NCBI GenBank assembly: GCA_001510575.1
Contig: LNGK01000009.1
Coordinates: forward strand, 124,001-188,000
From: Knoxdaviesia capensis
Taxonomy: Eukaryota; Ascomycota; Sordariomycetes; Microascales; Gondwanamycetaceae
DNA length: 64,000 bases
Direction of reading: 5' to 3'
This document shows, one piece after another, positions 11,639 to 23,081 of this stretch. Position 1 is the stretch's first letter, and each line of letters starts with the position of its first letter. The notes beneath the pieces were generated by a model. That model saw only the letters and a list, made by a program, of their open reading frames with translations. It was not told the DNA's origin and searched no databases. The position numbers and the translations under genes are program-made.

Positions 11639-11962
11639 CTAATCCTCCTCAACGACCTCTTCGCCGTAATTTTCCTCGTCCTTCGCATCGTCAACCACCT
11701 TCGCAGCGCCCTTCTTGCCTGCAGCGCCGGACTCAGCATCCGCCTTTGCAGCAGCCGCCTTGTCCTCCTCCATGCGCTTGGTCAGCTCGGCGTTGATGGT
11801 GTCGGTGGCGGTCTTGATGGCGGTGCGCAGCCAGTCCATCGAGGCTGGCGGGGTGGACTCGGCCGGCACGATGACGCTGAACGGCGCGTTGGTGGGGGAT
11901 TGGTAGATGGCTAGGACGGTGGTTTGGCCGTTGGAGGCGGCGGGGTCGGAAGAGGACGACAT
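11639..11962 (-). CDS. gon7: EKC/KEOPS complex subunit Gon7-like protein
   Basis: A single-exon 107-residue protein. KEOPS makes the t6A modification of tRNAs and affects telomeres and transcription; Gon7 is its small, fast-evolving fungal subunit. The protein has an N-terminal segment with TTVLAIYQSP, then a predicted helix (MDWLRTAIKTATDTINAELT, followed by KRMEEDKAAA), and an acidic tail including KDEENYGEEVVEED. This helix plus acidic end is the Gon7 layout (PF08738, from memory). The length is close to the yeast protein (about 120). It faces away from hbrB, with a 629-nt shared promoter. The assignment rests on pattern similarity in a short protein, so a different small acidic protein cannot be excluded. 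Confidence 0.62.
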   Translation of the reverse strand: MSSSSDPAASNGQTTVLAIYQSPTNAPFSVIVPAESTPPASMDWLRTAIKTATDTINAELTKRMEEDKAAAAKADAESGAAGKKGAAKVVDDAKDEENYGEEVVEED

Positions 11963-12591
11963 GGTAGGTTAGGGGGAGCTTTGGATATAAGAGTGAAAAA
12001 CGGATGGGGGAATGAAAGAGGGATTCAGAGAAAAGGGTGAAGAATTGGGAGAAGGAATGGGAGAAGGAAAGGTTGAAGTGAAGTGGTGAAGTGTAGCTTG
12101 ACAAAAAAGTGAGTGGTGGGGTTGGAAAAGCCAGTTAACCCCAACACAACCCTAACCATTTAGCCGCCACCCGCCAGCACCTGTACTCAGCTGCACATAT
12201 AAACATCCAAACGACGTCGCCTCTCATGATTTCTCCGTCTGTCTGGATCTTGATCTCACTTCAACTCTCTCTCCTCACTCATCTTCACCTAGACCGCTTG
12301 ATTCAGTCTCAACCAGCCGACTTCGGGAATTGCCACAGTGTTTAATGGAATTCAGCCACACACTCTTTTCCTCAGAGCATCTCGGTTTCTCTCTCTTTGA
12401 GTCTCTCGCAGAGCCTCCTCGTCCAGCGATTCAAGTCCGAGCACACTCAAAACAAACCCCAGTTTCGCTTGATAGCTTCAACGTCAAGGGCTCCCCTGGA
12501 GGAAAAAAAAAAAGGAGCCCCCCAAGATGTAACAGAGTTTTGGCCCGATTTCCACTTCTTTTACTAGCTCTCCCCGTCCCCTACAAATATC
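11963..12591. other. Divergent promoter region between gon7 and hbrB
   Basis: No gene seen. An AACCCTAACC box lies at 12148-12157. The hbrB side is pyrimidine-rich (12215-12300) and is followed by a poly(A) run near 12502-12511. Confidence 0.6.
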
Positions 12592-15513
12592 ATGCAACCC
12601 CAGCGTCCCAGTCGCCCGCCGGGCAGTTTCTCTCCTTTGACCACATCTCGACTCGCGGCATCGCAACGATCTCCGGTGCGCGTTGATTCTCCCACAAGTG
12701 ACACCAGCAGCAACACCGGCTCGCAACTCGGCTCGATCTCCAAGGGCCGCTCGCCGGCTACTGGAACGCCGATCTACGAAGAGTTCGCCTCGCACTCGGT
12801 GTCGTCCCGCGCCGCCTCGACTGCTGCGCTGGCCGCGTCGGCGTCGGCCCGGGCCTCCCACGACCAAGGATCCAGCAGTGGCTCCACCTACCACTCGTCG
12901 ACTGCGGCGTCGGCACTCTCGTCGAAAACCCTCCACCACCTGCACCACCTGCACTCGCGGAAACACTCGCAGACCCAGGGCCACTTCGAGCCCACCCTCC
13001 CGTCGACCAGCTCGTCCAACCTCTCCCATATCTCCATGTCGCAAGGCCCGGCCGTGTCGGCGGCGGCGCTCACCGCGAGCCAGATCGCGGCCCAGGCGGC
13101 GGTTCTGCAGCACCAGAGCGCGGCGGCGGCTGGCGGCAGCGGCAGCGGCAGCGGCAACGGCATCGGCGGGGCTTCGTCGACTGTGACCTCACCGACCACG
13201 CTGCAAGCGCGACTTCGATCCCAGACCGTCCCCGCCGGCACCGATCCCAGCGATGGCTCGAAACGAGCAGTCAGCAACTCGCGGCCGGTGGCACCGCCGC
13301 CGCTGAACCCCCCAATTCTGAGCCTGACCGAGGCGAGTGCGCCGCGCGAGAGCGGGTTTTCCAACCAGGGCTACCATAACGGCTTGCTGGGCAATCCGTC
13401 AGCGGCAGCGACTACGGCGGCCAATGTTGTGTTTCCTCGATCCCCACAAACATCCCCCATGAACCTGGGTAGTGCGGCAGCAGCAGCGGCGGCAGCTTCT
13501 CACGGCCCGCCTCTGCCACCCATCCCCCCACTACCTGCGGTTCCGCCAAAGCCAGAGAAGGAGAAGTCGCGCTCAAAGCTGTTTTCACGGCCGGCGAAGA
13601 TCGGCACTAAAATAGATACCAAGGACAAGCCGCTTCCCAGCCCCGGAAAGATCGGGACCGCGCTTTCGGCGCTCCAACGGGGGAACTTTAGCACAACCAG
13701 TCTCAATCTTGCCGAGACCCCGATGAGCACGACCAGTCCCTCGATCTACAGCCAGGCCAACTCGTCGTCGGCCACTATCCGCCCGATCGACTCGATACCG
13801 ATCGAAAAGGAGACGAAAGAAAAGAAACACCACTTCCTGTCGAGGCAGAAGAATAAACTCAAGGAAGAATACTACCTAACAACCACCTCCCTCGGATCGA
13901 AACACGCGGGGTCCAGTACAGCCGGAAGCATCTACAACTTTGCGCCGGCTAGCCCGGCCCACAGCACCACCAGCTTTGCCAAGAGCATGACGGGGCTGGA
14001 TCTACGGCACGCCGGGCGGCGGGAGAAACGGAAAGAGGAGCGCTCGGATAGCCGGGTCGGACTGGACAACGAATCGTTATACGGAGATGGCAACGCCGGC
14101 GTTGGGGCCAGTGGCAGCGTTAGTGGAGGCGGCGGCGGGGGTGCACCTAGCATCATGTCGCTGCCGAACCATTCGACCATGACCTTCCTGGACGCAAGCG
14201 ATCCGATGCGCGGTGCCAGTCCCGCCAATATGTCCCTGGACGATGCGTGGCTGTTTATCAAGGCCAAGCTGCTGATTGTGTTTGAGGGCGAGGATGTGCG
14301 TGTGCCGGTGGAGGACCTGAACCGGCTGGTGCTTATGCACATCCAGTACTGCATCCAACGACGGTCACCTAACATTATCGTTGAAGACCTACGCGAGCTA
14401 CTGACCATGGGCTTCTCGTCGCTCGACCGCACACTCCGCCGTACACCCGAGGACCGGGTCATCCCGGCCCTGGCCGAGCTGTGGCTGTTCACCTTCACAT
14501 CAGTGCTGCCGTACCTCCAAGCCGTGTTCCTACCGCTCGACCTCGAGTTTGCTGGCCGCGGCACGCTCCTGACCCCCGACCAGGCGCAAGACTTTTGGGG
14601 CGGCGTGGTGATCCCGACCGCTGCCAGCTCTGCATCACCCGATGGCGCAGCCACGATGATCCGGCCGGCAGCCGCGGCGCTGGAGGTCCGGCGGCTGGTG
14701 CTGACGGCGTACCGCGACATTCTGATTCTGCCGCGCTACGACACGCTGAAGAACATCTTCTCGCGGCTGTCACTCGAGTTTCTCCCGTCGTCGCTGGCGT
14801 CGATGGCGCTCGCCTCGCCACCCCTCCCGCACGAGGCCGTCATGCTCTCGACCAGCCCGTCCGAGTCGTACAGCTCGTTTGGGCGGCCCGGCACGGCCAT
14901 GAGCCTGGAGCCCTCAGTCTCGAGCAGCTACAACTCGACCTCCACTACCCTGCTAGGCGAAGGGTCGGGACTGGGCGGCGGCGGTAGTAGTAGTAGTAGC
15001 GTGCTGGCAGCCGCGGCCGCCGCCCACGCGGCCTCGACCGCAGCCGCGGTGGCCGGGACGCGCAGCCGCGCGATCAGCAACGTCAGCTACGGCAGCACGT
15101 CGGACGGCGGGCTGCGGCCGTTCACGCCGTCGAGTCTGCAGGCGCTGGGCAGCAGCGCGCTGGGCAGCATGGGCAGCCTGCGCGAGCAGAACGCGGAGGA
15201 CTCCAAGCAGGTGGCCGAGCTAGTCGGCCGCATGCTGCAGTGCGTCAGCGTGCTGTCCAGCGTCGGCAGCGTGGTGGTGGCCGACGAGCCGACGCCCGTC
15301 GGCTCGCCTGCGGCCGTCTCCGGCGCCATGCCGCCCCCGCCGCCCGCGCTGTCGTCGTCGGCGAGTGATGACGGCACCCGGAAGATGGCGGAGTTGAGCC
15401 GGTTGTTGAAGTTGAACTGGCTGGGTCGCGGCCGCACGGGGCGCAATCGGCGGGGAATTGTCGGTGGGCGGGTGCGGAGGGAGGAGCCGAGAGGCGAGGT
15501 TACGGTTTCGTGA
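12592..15513 (+). CDS. hbrB: HbrB-like TORC2 subunit (Bit61/PRR5 family)
   Basis: A single exon of 973 residues. HbrB proteins are the fungal relatives of Bit61 and mammalian PRR5/Protor, accessory subunits of TOR complex 2, which controls actin and cell-wall growth; the family takes its name from a hyperbranching mutant of Aspergillus. The recognisable domain is at about residues 545-740 (MSLDDAWLFIKAKLLIVFEG; LNRLVLMHIQYCIQRR; LRRTPEDRVIPALAELWLFT; LPYLQAVFLPLDLEF; YRDILILPRYDTLKNIF). It is surrounded by long low-complexity Ser/Ala/Gly regions, including His-rich and poly-Gly stretches and a (GTA)n-coded Ser run near 14990. The extensions explain why it is far longer than yeast Bit61. The ATG is preceded by AATATC, and no earlier in-frame ATG was used. 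Confidence 0.88.
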   Translation: MQPQRPSRPPGSFSPLTTSRLAASQRSPVRVDSPTSDTSSNTGSQLGSISKGRSPATGTPIYEEFASHSVSSRAASTAALAASASARASHDQGSSSGSTYHSSTAASALSSKTLHHLHHLHSRKHSQTQGHFEPTLPSTSSSNLSHISMSQGPAVSAAALTASQIAAQAAVLQHQSAAAAGGSGSGSGNGIGGASSTVTSPTTLQARLRSQTVPAGTDPSDGSKRAVSNSRPVAPPPLNPPILSLTEASAPRESGFSNQGYHNGLLGNPSAAATTAANVVFPRSPQTSPMNLGSAAAAAAAASHGPPLPPIPPLPAVPPKPEKEKSRSKLFSRPAKIGTKIDTKDKPLPSPGKIGTALSALQRGNFSTTSLNLAETPMSTTSPSIYSQANSSSATIRPIDSIPIEKETKEKKHHFLSRQKNKLKEEYYLTTTSLGSKHAGSSTAGSIYNFAPASPAHSTTSFAKSMTGLDLRHAGRREKRKEERSDSRVGLDNESLYGDGNAGVGASGSVSGGGGGGAPSIMSLPNHSTMTFLDASDPMRGASPANMSLDDAWLFIKAKLLIVFEGEDVRVPVEDLNRLVLMHIQYCIQRRSPNIIVEDLRELLTMGFSSLDRTLRRTPEDRVIPALAELWLFTFTSVLPYLQAVFLPLDLEFAGRGTLLTPDQAQDFWGGVVIPTAASSASPDGAATMIRPAAAALEVRRLVLTAYRDILILPRYDTLKNIFSRLSLEFLPSSLASMALASPPLPHEAVMLSTSPSESYSSFGRPGTAMSLEPSVSSSYNSTSTTLLGEGSGLGGGGSSSSSVLAAAAAAHAASTAAAVAGTRSRAISNVSYGSTSDGGLRPFTPSSLQALGSSALGSMGSLREQNAEDSKQVAELVGRMLQCVSVLSSVGSVVVADEPTPVGSPAAVSGAMPPPPPALSSSASDDGTRKMAELSRLLKLNWLGRGRTGRNRRGIVGGRVRREEPRGEVTVS

Positions 15514-18500
15514 AGCGTTTGTGTTTGTATTTGTCTTCTGTCTGCTTGTTTGCGATATGGGATCATTTCTTTAGGTATGCGAATTAGGGTTTACGACTGG
15601 ATAGATTGTTCTGTTCGTGCGCGTTTGCTATTTACGGCGCGGCTCTGTATTTTTTGCTGTCGTTACTGCACTGCTAGATATATGAATCACGGGGTTCTTG
15701 AAGCCCAAGATAGTGAAAGAGATAGATCATTGTGTTTATATTCATCATGTCTACGGGATACAGAGCCCAAGGGGACGATCCAGCGCGGAATCGAAACCAA
15801 AAATCAAGAGTATCTGAAGATGTACATGAACTGTTAGCTGAAACGTTCTAGAGAAAGAATCAATTGCTGGAATAAAGCAATAAACAGTGCAAAATGCGCT
15901 TAGATCAGACATCTAAGGAAGGATTGTGCCCTCATCTGTCCCAAAATAGGCTCATGGGACTCGAGTGGAAACTGCGAATTGAGGTAGAATTTTCATCAGG
16001 AAGCGCGGGGAGTGGAATGTGACATGTGATATCACCGTGTGAAACTGACCTTTTTACGAGGATTCAGAGATTGCCAACTGGACGGTTAGTATACAAGATG
16101 TATAGTACGTATCGCTTCGGGTTACGGAACAACTATCGACAGATCTGTAGATAAGACTTGGAATGTTAGATGTGAATGCTTTCAAACGGATCAAACACCC
16201 TCAAGCATCTTCTCTGCAGTTGAGATTCGCCATTTCTTGGATCAGACACGGTTACTGGCAAGTAACAGGAAACCCCCCGTAGGAGAAAACCCGAAAGACG
16301 GAACTTCTTCATGGTCGATTCAGTTGGGAAAAGAAGACATAATTTTGAAGTGTCATCATGATAAAGAAAATGGGAGGATGCAGAGAGATGAGGGAGGAGT
16401 TGAGGGAGACAAGATGAGCTTACCATTGATGTGATGATAGAGAGAAACCAGTCCAAACGTTTGCTACTTCTCTTGAGAGAGGAACCAAGACACACAGAGA
16501 GCAAAGACTTCAATGTAAACTCTGGCGAATGATCAATGGCAGTGATGATACTGGCCACAGGTTCGTTTGCAGTGCATTGAACTAGAATCTCTCTATCAAG
16601 AGTAGTAATGAACCTAATGAAGATAAGTGAACAAGAAAGAAGTCAACAGGAAAGGTGAAGAAAGAAAAAGGTGAAGAGAGGAAGAAACAGAAGAAGAAAA
16701 GGTCGTGGAGGAGGTTTATATAGAGGAGGAAAAAAATTGAAGAAAAAAAGTTGAGAGCAAGGATCAGAAGAAAAGATACAGAAAAGTTTTCAGGTCAAAT
16801 TATGGCAGATCCACTTCCTTACATAAGCGTCCCAGAAAAAGTATGTGGGTAAGGGTTTTTGTGAAGTTAGGGTTAAATAGGGTTACCGAAGTTTAGCAGG
16901 GGTAATATGCGTGTTCTACGTCCACTGTGCCTGACGCTAAACGGGCCCTGGAAAGCGAAATGGAGGGGGACATATATATATCCAGGGTTGAGGATGTTGG
17001 ATGCGCGGAAGAAGGCGAGAGGGTCCTACTCCCAAGATGAAGGTATTTGCGGGAAGAACAAGAGTGTAACCGGCGGATGACGTGCGGTGGTTCACGTTTC
17101 GTTCTAGAGAGACGGGCCAAGCTGATATCGCTTGACCCCCCTTTTTTCCGCTGCTTTTTCTCTCCCGTGCTCCCCTTTTCCTTCCCCTAAGATACACCCA
17201 TTTTGAGCTACAGGAGAAGTTTGGCGCGCAGACTAAAAAGGACTGGCTACAGGGTGGAAATGCAGGTCGGGCATACATACACGGGCGTTTCGACGCGATG
17301 AACAGGAAACCGAGACAGAAGCGCTGTCGATCAAGGCGGATGGACTCAACAACAGCACAGCAAAATGGACACAACCACATCTGCCCGACACACAGACACA
17401 TAAACCCAGAAAGAAGAGAGTAGATACACTTTGAATTACAAACAACACAAAGCAATAAACATCGTGGGGGCCGGGAAACCCCTCTTCTCACAAAGGACAC
17501 ACATGCAGCTACCGGGGCATGCGCCACAGCTGTGATTGGTCCCGCCACATTCATGGTGGGCCGTCGCTTAGGTCAGCCCCGGTAGAGAGATGATGGGCCG
17601 AACAGGTGCGAGAGCGGGTGCGAGGACGGCGCGAGACGAGAGAGACCGAGAGGGAAAAGCAAGGTGTCCGACGCACGAAAAGGGGAGGCGAAGAGTTCCT
17701 TTTCCCGTCTCTTTGGTTTCTGTCCCCGACATAAACTCGTAACGCGGTAGAAGCAGACTCGGAAGACAGTAAACGCAGACTTTGCGTGTGCTTGCATATA
17801 AACGGAATATACGTAGAACCAGGCATCGTCAATTCCAAATCCAGAGCTTCTTGCCTGGAATTGCAGTTCGGCCGCGCCTGCCTTGGAAATCCACCCTCTC
17901 ACACACACACACACTTTCCCACCTCTATTTTCCCCTTCTCCTCTTTCTTTTCTTTTATTCTTCTCCTCTTTTTTCTTCTTCGTCTTCTTATATTCTCTCT
18001 CCGTCGCTTTCCCATCGTCTCCGTTTCAATTCAAGGCCTCGGAGCTGAATCTCCGGGCTGCTGGTGTTTGACAGTTCTTGGTTTTTGGGCCATCTGTAAT
18101 CTTATCTCGACGCTTCGGGTCCTCTCTCGCTCGCTGCTGTCTGTGTCTGTCTCTTTGTCTGATCACTTGGTAGCACACTCGCTCCCCATCTAATCCGTGC
18201 CAGCTGCTCAATCTATTCCTTTTCGGACTCTTATGAATATCTGAGGGAGAATCTTCCTGCAATTTCTGCTTTTGACTTGACCGTGGTTCGCCTATTTGTG
18301 TTTCCTGTGGCGTTTGCATCTCTCCAGCCATAGATACATCACACCCACAGGGTATTCATGGTTCCGCATTCCCCGCTTATCACCCGTATGTTCACTCCAG
18401 TGCCTGTTCTCGGCTCTTTCAGCGTCCCTGAAATCCAACCCAAGCCTTCGCTAGCGGTCTCCAAACCTGGTCCCGTCCCCAGAACGCAATATTTACAGTT

Positions 18501-20251
18501 TCCGCCGTGCTTCTAGGAACACAGAGCCCATACAACCGGCTTCTTTGACGGCCTCTTTTGCTGCCACACATTTATACGAATCTCTCTTCGTCCGCTTTAC
18601 CCACACAAACAGCTCTCTCATCTCCAAATCCCACCAGACCACTATTCTCTCCTTCTGCCTCTTTCACCAGGCCGAGACCCTTGCCATCACCGGATCAAAC
18701 TGGACAAATCCACATCCTGCTTGATAATCCTCCAGATCCTCCATATGTCCTGACTGATCTCAGATCTTCACGATATTTTTCTCTCCCTCATTATCTCCGC
18801 TTCTGCTTCACTCTCTTTCTCTCTTTCTCGCCCTCTCTTCGTATATCCTTCCGCCGTTTCCAATCCTTCCTTCAAGGCCAACGCCACTCGTTTGCTTCCT
18901 CCGACTAATAAACGAGTACGTCCAAACCCTTAAACCCTAACGCCTCCTCTATCTATCACCACTTTGCAACCGGGCCCGACGTTTTCACTTTGCGTCTTTT
19001 GCTGCTTGGAAAATACCTGTAAGCACACTCACATTCACATCATATTCTACTACTCCACACATGCCGAACCCATCAATCGGAACCCAATTTTGCTCTGTTG
19101 GCCGTCATAATCCTGTTGGCCGTCGTCGGCGTTCTCTGTTATAGGCCGGCCAGCTTAAGTAAATATATAACAAAACGCAAAATAGTGCAGGGTTGTTGAG
19201 CTCCTAAACCAACCATTTTCCTGGTTCAAGCCACTTTTTTTTTTCCTCCGATTTTCCTTTTGCCATTTTTCTCTTTCTTTTTTTTCTCCCCTTCCTGTGT
19301 CCTCTCCCCCATTCGTCTCAGCTTTGTTTGCCTCGTTGATTTTTTTCTTCCTTCCCCCGTTCATCGCTTTTCTCTTGCATCTTTCGATGGACTGACAATT
19401 TTCCTCTTCTCTGATACCGTCTCCTAGAACTTCTGATTGTCCTTCAATTTTTTTTCTCTTCCTCCCCCGTTTGATCTCTTGATTCTCGCGCTATCCGCCG
19501 TCTTCAGCCTCCCGACTTTATTTCTCCCCAAAGTCCAGGGTTTTGCTTGTTTTCACTTGCTTCTCTATCCGACTCCTGGTTCGAATTTTTTTTTCGCGAT
19601 ACCTAAACTTCTCCGCCTTAATCTTCAAGAAATCCGTAATTAATCTTGATCGCGACAGCATCTCTCGAACGCGCCGATTTTCACCCGATTATATCATCCC
19701 TCCCACCATCGTCCTTGTCTCAGCGTGCGCCTTGTTCTGTCCTTTTATCATCGGCCTTTGCTCCTATCTGTCTCCATCGAGCCTCCGTTGCCTTCTCCTT
19801 CGTCGCTGCGCGCCCCAACTTGTCCGTCTTCCTGCAACGCGATATCGATTTCTTCTCGACCGGTTCCGCCATCCGAAATCTTTGAGTCGCACAATCAAGC
19901 AATACATCAATTCATATTTTATAATTTATTCGCTCGTTTCTACGTCCGTCTTGGGCCTCATCGTCCTGTTTGATGCGTCTCCGTCCACTAATTTGATTCT
20001 CTGTAATCGTCCACCAACCACCTCCCCCCAAAGAGGAGTTCCGCGCGAGAGTCAGGACACCGAATTTATCGCCGAGCCCCCTCTAACTCTTTGACTGGGT
20101 TAAAACTGCCAGAGTCGCTCTGTTAAACTGGTCATTGATTTAAAAGAGGAAGACAGCCAAGAAATCGCGCCCGCCTGATCTTGCCTCCCCCGTCAGTCCT
20201 CAACCACCTCTCATGCTCACGCCGCCCTCAACACGTTAAAATTCGCCCAAC
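15514..20251. other. Long intergenic region with pyrimidine-rich leader upstream of ptaB
   Basis: No protein gene is convincing in these 4.7 kb. The first 600 nt are the 3' region of hbrB. The part at 16600-16800 is purine-rich, with TTAGGGTT-type boxes at 16866-16882. From about 17880 to 20200 the plus strand is strongly CT-rich with poly(T) tracts, typical of a long fungal 5' leader; an AAACCCTAAC box is at about 18932. A 52-codon ATG-started frame at 18358-18516 could be an upstream ORF. The minus-strand frame at 16166-16558 lacks an ATG at its start. Confidence 0.55.
18358..18516 (+). other. Possible upstream ORF, 52 codons
   Basis: This ATG-to-TAG frame starts MVPHSPLITRMFTPVP and is rich in Pro and Ser. 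It lies about 1.7 kb before the ptaB start in the CT-rich region. Composition alone can produce such a frame, so it is only a candidate uORF or small gene. Confidence 0.15.
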
Positions 20252-22936
20252 ATGATGACCAGCATGGGCCAGCCCTTTGGCGGTCATCCGAATACCATGC
20301 CTCAACATCCCGGCGTCTCTGGACACCCTCTCGGCCCCGGAATGCCCCATAACCCTGGCCAACCTGCTACAATTCCTCCTCATCTGGCCTCGCAAATGGC
20401 TGCTGCCGCTGCCGGCTCCGGTGGCCAGGTGAATCCTGGTATGATGGCTGGTCTTCCCGCTGGCGCTACCGCCGCGCAAGTCCACGCCCTTCAACACTTG
20501 AACCCTGGACAGGCGCAAATGTTCCAGCAACAACAGTTTGCTGGCTGTAAGTGTTTTCCTGTTCTTATCCCTTGATTTCCAGCAACGATGATACCCTTCC
20601 TTCTCAATCCTACCGTTGCTGTTTACTTCTCCCTCTGTCTCTCTCTTTCCCCCTCCCTCCCTCCTGACCTCTCTCTCTAACCCATATTATCTCTGTTTTG
20701 ACTAGACAATCCGCAATTGCAAGTTCAACTTCAGCAACAGCAACGGATACTCAACCAGCAACAACAGCAACAGGCTCGCAATGTCTTGCTCGCCCAGCAA
20801 CTCCAGGCCCAAGCCAACATGGGCGGTGTTAACGGTCTTCAGATGGGCATGAATATGCAGATGAATCAGACCCAGCTCAATGCCATGCGAATGCAGATGA
20901 ACCAACAGGCCCAGTTGCGTGCTCAAGCCCAACATATTGCCCTGCAACAGCAGCACCAAGCTGCCGCGCAGAACCAGCAGATGAACCAAGGCAATATGCA
21001 TGGCCACCCCATGCATATGAGTCCTCAGCATGTTCAAGGCCTGCAGCAATCGCAGATGACCGCTGCCGCCGTGGCTGCCGCCATGCAAGCCCAACATTCC
21101 GGCCAGGGACAGCCCGGTGGCCCCAACCAACCTCAGCAAAACCCACAAGTCCAGATGCAAGGCGGCCCCCAGTCGAGGCAAGCCTCCGCACCCCCGCAAC
21201 CGGGAACTCCTGGTCCAGCCGGCCCGCAAACTCCGTCCGGAACCCCCGGCCCTAACCAGATGCCCAATGCACCGACACCGCAACAAGGCCAGATGCAGCA
21301 GCACCCACAGGCCCACCTCCACCCCCACGGCCACCCTCATCCTAACCTTCACCCCCCACAGGTGCCTCAGGGGCCCCATTCTCACCCGGGAGTGCCGATG
21401 TCGGCTCAAAGCATCATGAACAGTTCGCTAGCCCTCCAGCAACAGCAGCAACAACACCAGCAGCTTCAGCAACAGCAACAGCTTCAGCAACAACAGCAGC
21501 AGCACCAAATGCAACAGCAACAACAATTGCAGCTTCAGAAGCGCGAGGGAATTCGTGGCCAGTGCTTGCTAAAGTTGGCACAGTTCAGCGAGCATCTGAG
21601 TGGATATCCGGGCTCCAAGGGCAACCAGAGCGATATGCAATACTGGAACGAGTTCGTCCACCGATTTTTCTCGAACCGCGGCGTTTTCCGGCACTGGGTC
21701 CACAGCAACGACGCCGAAGAGCCCGACAAGCTGTACGAGATTGCCTTCGCCGCCATGGCCCGCTACTTCTACACCCATTTTGAGAGCGGCGTGAAGACCA
21801 TCCAGTTCATCACTGAGAAGGGCACTGTCGACCGTCAGCTCGCTGGAGACGTGCACTTCATTGAGAGCGACCGCGCTAGCTTTGTGTACTGGTTTGACAG
21901 CGGGTCGCACCTGGTTGCCAAGGGGTCCCTCCGCGTGCAGTTTGACGCCGAGCAGAAGATTGAGATCTTCGAGTTTACGACAAACTCCCACGAGGAGTAT
22001 GTTTCCCGCAAGCAAGTCATCGAAGCTGCCAAGCCTGCTCACAACTGGGTCAAGGAGTGGCACAAGGTGAATTCCCAAGATTCAAAGTCATCACCAGAGA
22101 TGAGCAAGAAGGCGAAACAGAAGCAGATGAAGTCGCCGCAGAATGCTCCCCCGGATGCCCTCGTCGATCTTCCTCCGTCGGTGGTGAAGAAGGACACCGG
22201 AGTCACCGAAGGCGTGTTCCAGTTTCTCGAGGTTGTTGAAGTAATGAACCAGATGACGCCATTGTTCAATTTCTCTCATCATCACCCCAACGTCGGAGCC
22301 TACTCTGCGCTTGAGCAGTACATGATGCAGATCAACAGCTTGCCAGCTGGTGGTGTCATGGCCGGACCGCCCGGCGGACCCGGTGCCATGGGGATGCCAG
22401 GCCCCGGCGCGGTTGTAGGAACCGTGGCAATGCCGGGTACCGTTGGCATGCCAGGTGGTGGCCCTGGCGGCATGCAGGTCAATGCGGCCGCCATGATGAA
22501 TGGCCAACCTGGCATGGTGCCGGGTGGTGGGCCGCGCACACCCAGCTTCGGCCAGTTTGCGCTTGGCCAAAGCCCCGCTGCTGCGCACATGAACCTTCCC
22601 GGCTCCCCCCGAGTGATGGGCAGCCCGGCAGCCATGGGTGGAGGTCCCATGGCGGCCCCGGGAATGCAGATGCAAAAGAGCCAGCAGGGCATGGCAGCGG
22701 GCCCCGGTGCCGGAACAAACTCGGGAGGCCCGAGTGCGAACACGTCACCTGCGTCGAACAAGCGCCGTCGAGCGTCTACGGTTAAGCTCGAAGACGAGAC
22801 CGGGGGCGGCATGCAATCGGCGCCGACACCCGGATCCACCGGGCCCGGCCCGCAGCAGCTCAACGGCATGGGTGGAGCCAAAACCAAGCCGCCCACCCCT
22901 CGCATGTCGCAGAAGCGGGTAAAGACTGGCCAGTGA
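20252..22936 (+). CDS. ptaB: LIM-domain-binding transcriptional co-regulator, PtaB/Mfg1 type
   Basis: Exons 20252-20546 and 20706-22936 (intron GTAAGT...CTAG, 159 nt) give 841 residues. Relatives (Aspergillus PtaB, yeast Mfg1, fission yeast Adn proteins) act with the LisH-domain partner SomA/Flo8 in filamentous growth, adhesion, biofilm and conidiation. The first 375 residues are Gln-, Met- and Pro-rich with several polyglutamine runs. The LIM-binding domain is at about residues 377-640 (KREGIRGQCLLKLAQFSEHL; YWNEFVHRFF; KLYEIAFAAMARYFYTHFE; GSHLVAKGSLRVQFD; NSHEEYVSRKQVIEAA; ALEQYMMQIN). A Gly/Pro/Met-rich region and a basic motif (SNKRRRASTVKLED, likely nuclear localisation) complete it. 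The unusually long upstream region suggests complex regulation, as expected of a developmental regulator. Confidence 0.9.
21437..21540 (+). repeat. CAG/CAA polyglutamine tract in ptaB
   Basis: Mixed CAG and CAA codons encode interrupted Gln runs (with His, Leu and Met) just before the LIM-binding domain. Such tracts are prone to length change. Confidence 0.9.
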
Positions 22937-23046
22937 TGCAACCAACATTGCTTGGACGAGGTTTTCTTTTCTCTTTTGCTTTTCCTTTTCTTCCGAGCGT
23001 CTCAGCGTCTCGTTTCGTCACCTCTCTCTCTGTGCTCTCTCTCTGT

Positions 23047-23047
<1 letters not shown>

Positions 23048-23079
<32 letters not shown>
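23048..23079 (+). repeat. (CT)n microsatellite in ptaB 3' region
   Basis: A pure CT run of 32 nt, preceded by shorter interrupted CT runs from about 23021, lies just over 100 nt after the ptaB stop codon. Confidence 0.95.

Positions 23080-23081
<2 letters not shown>

Noticed and set aside
16166..16558. 130-codon minus-strand frame between hbrB and ptaB
   Set aside because: Starts with GTG, AT-leaning codon use, no domain.
19570..19590. B-box-like CTGGTTCGAATT
   Set aside because: Lies in a CT-rich leader with no A box or cloverleaf around it.
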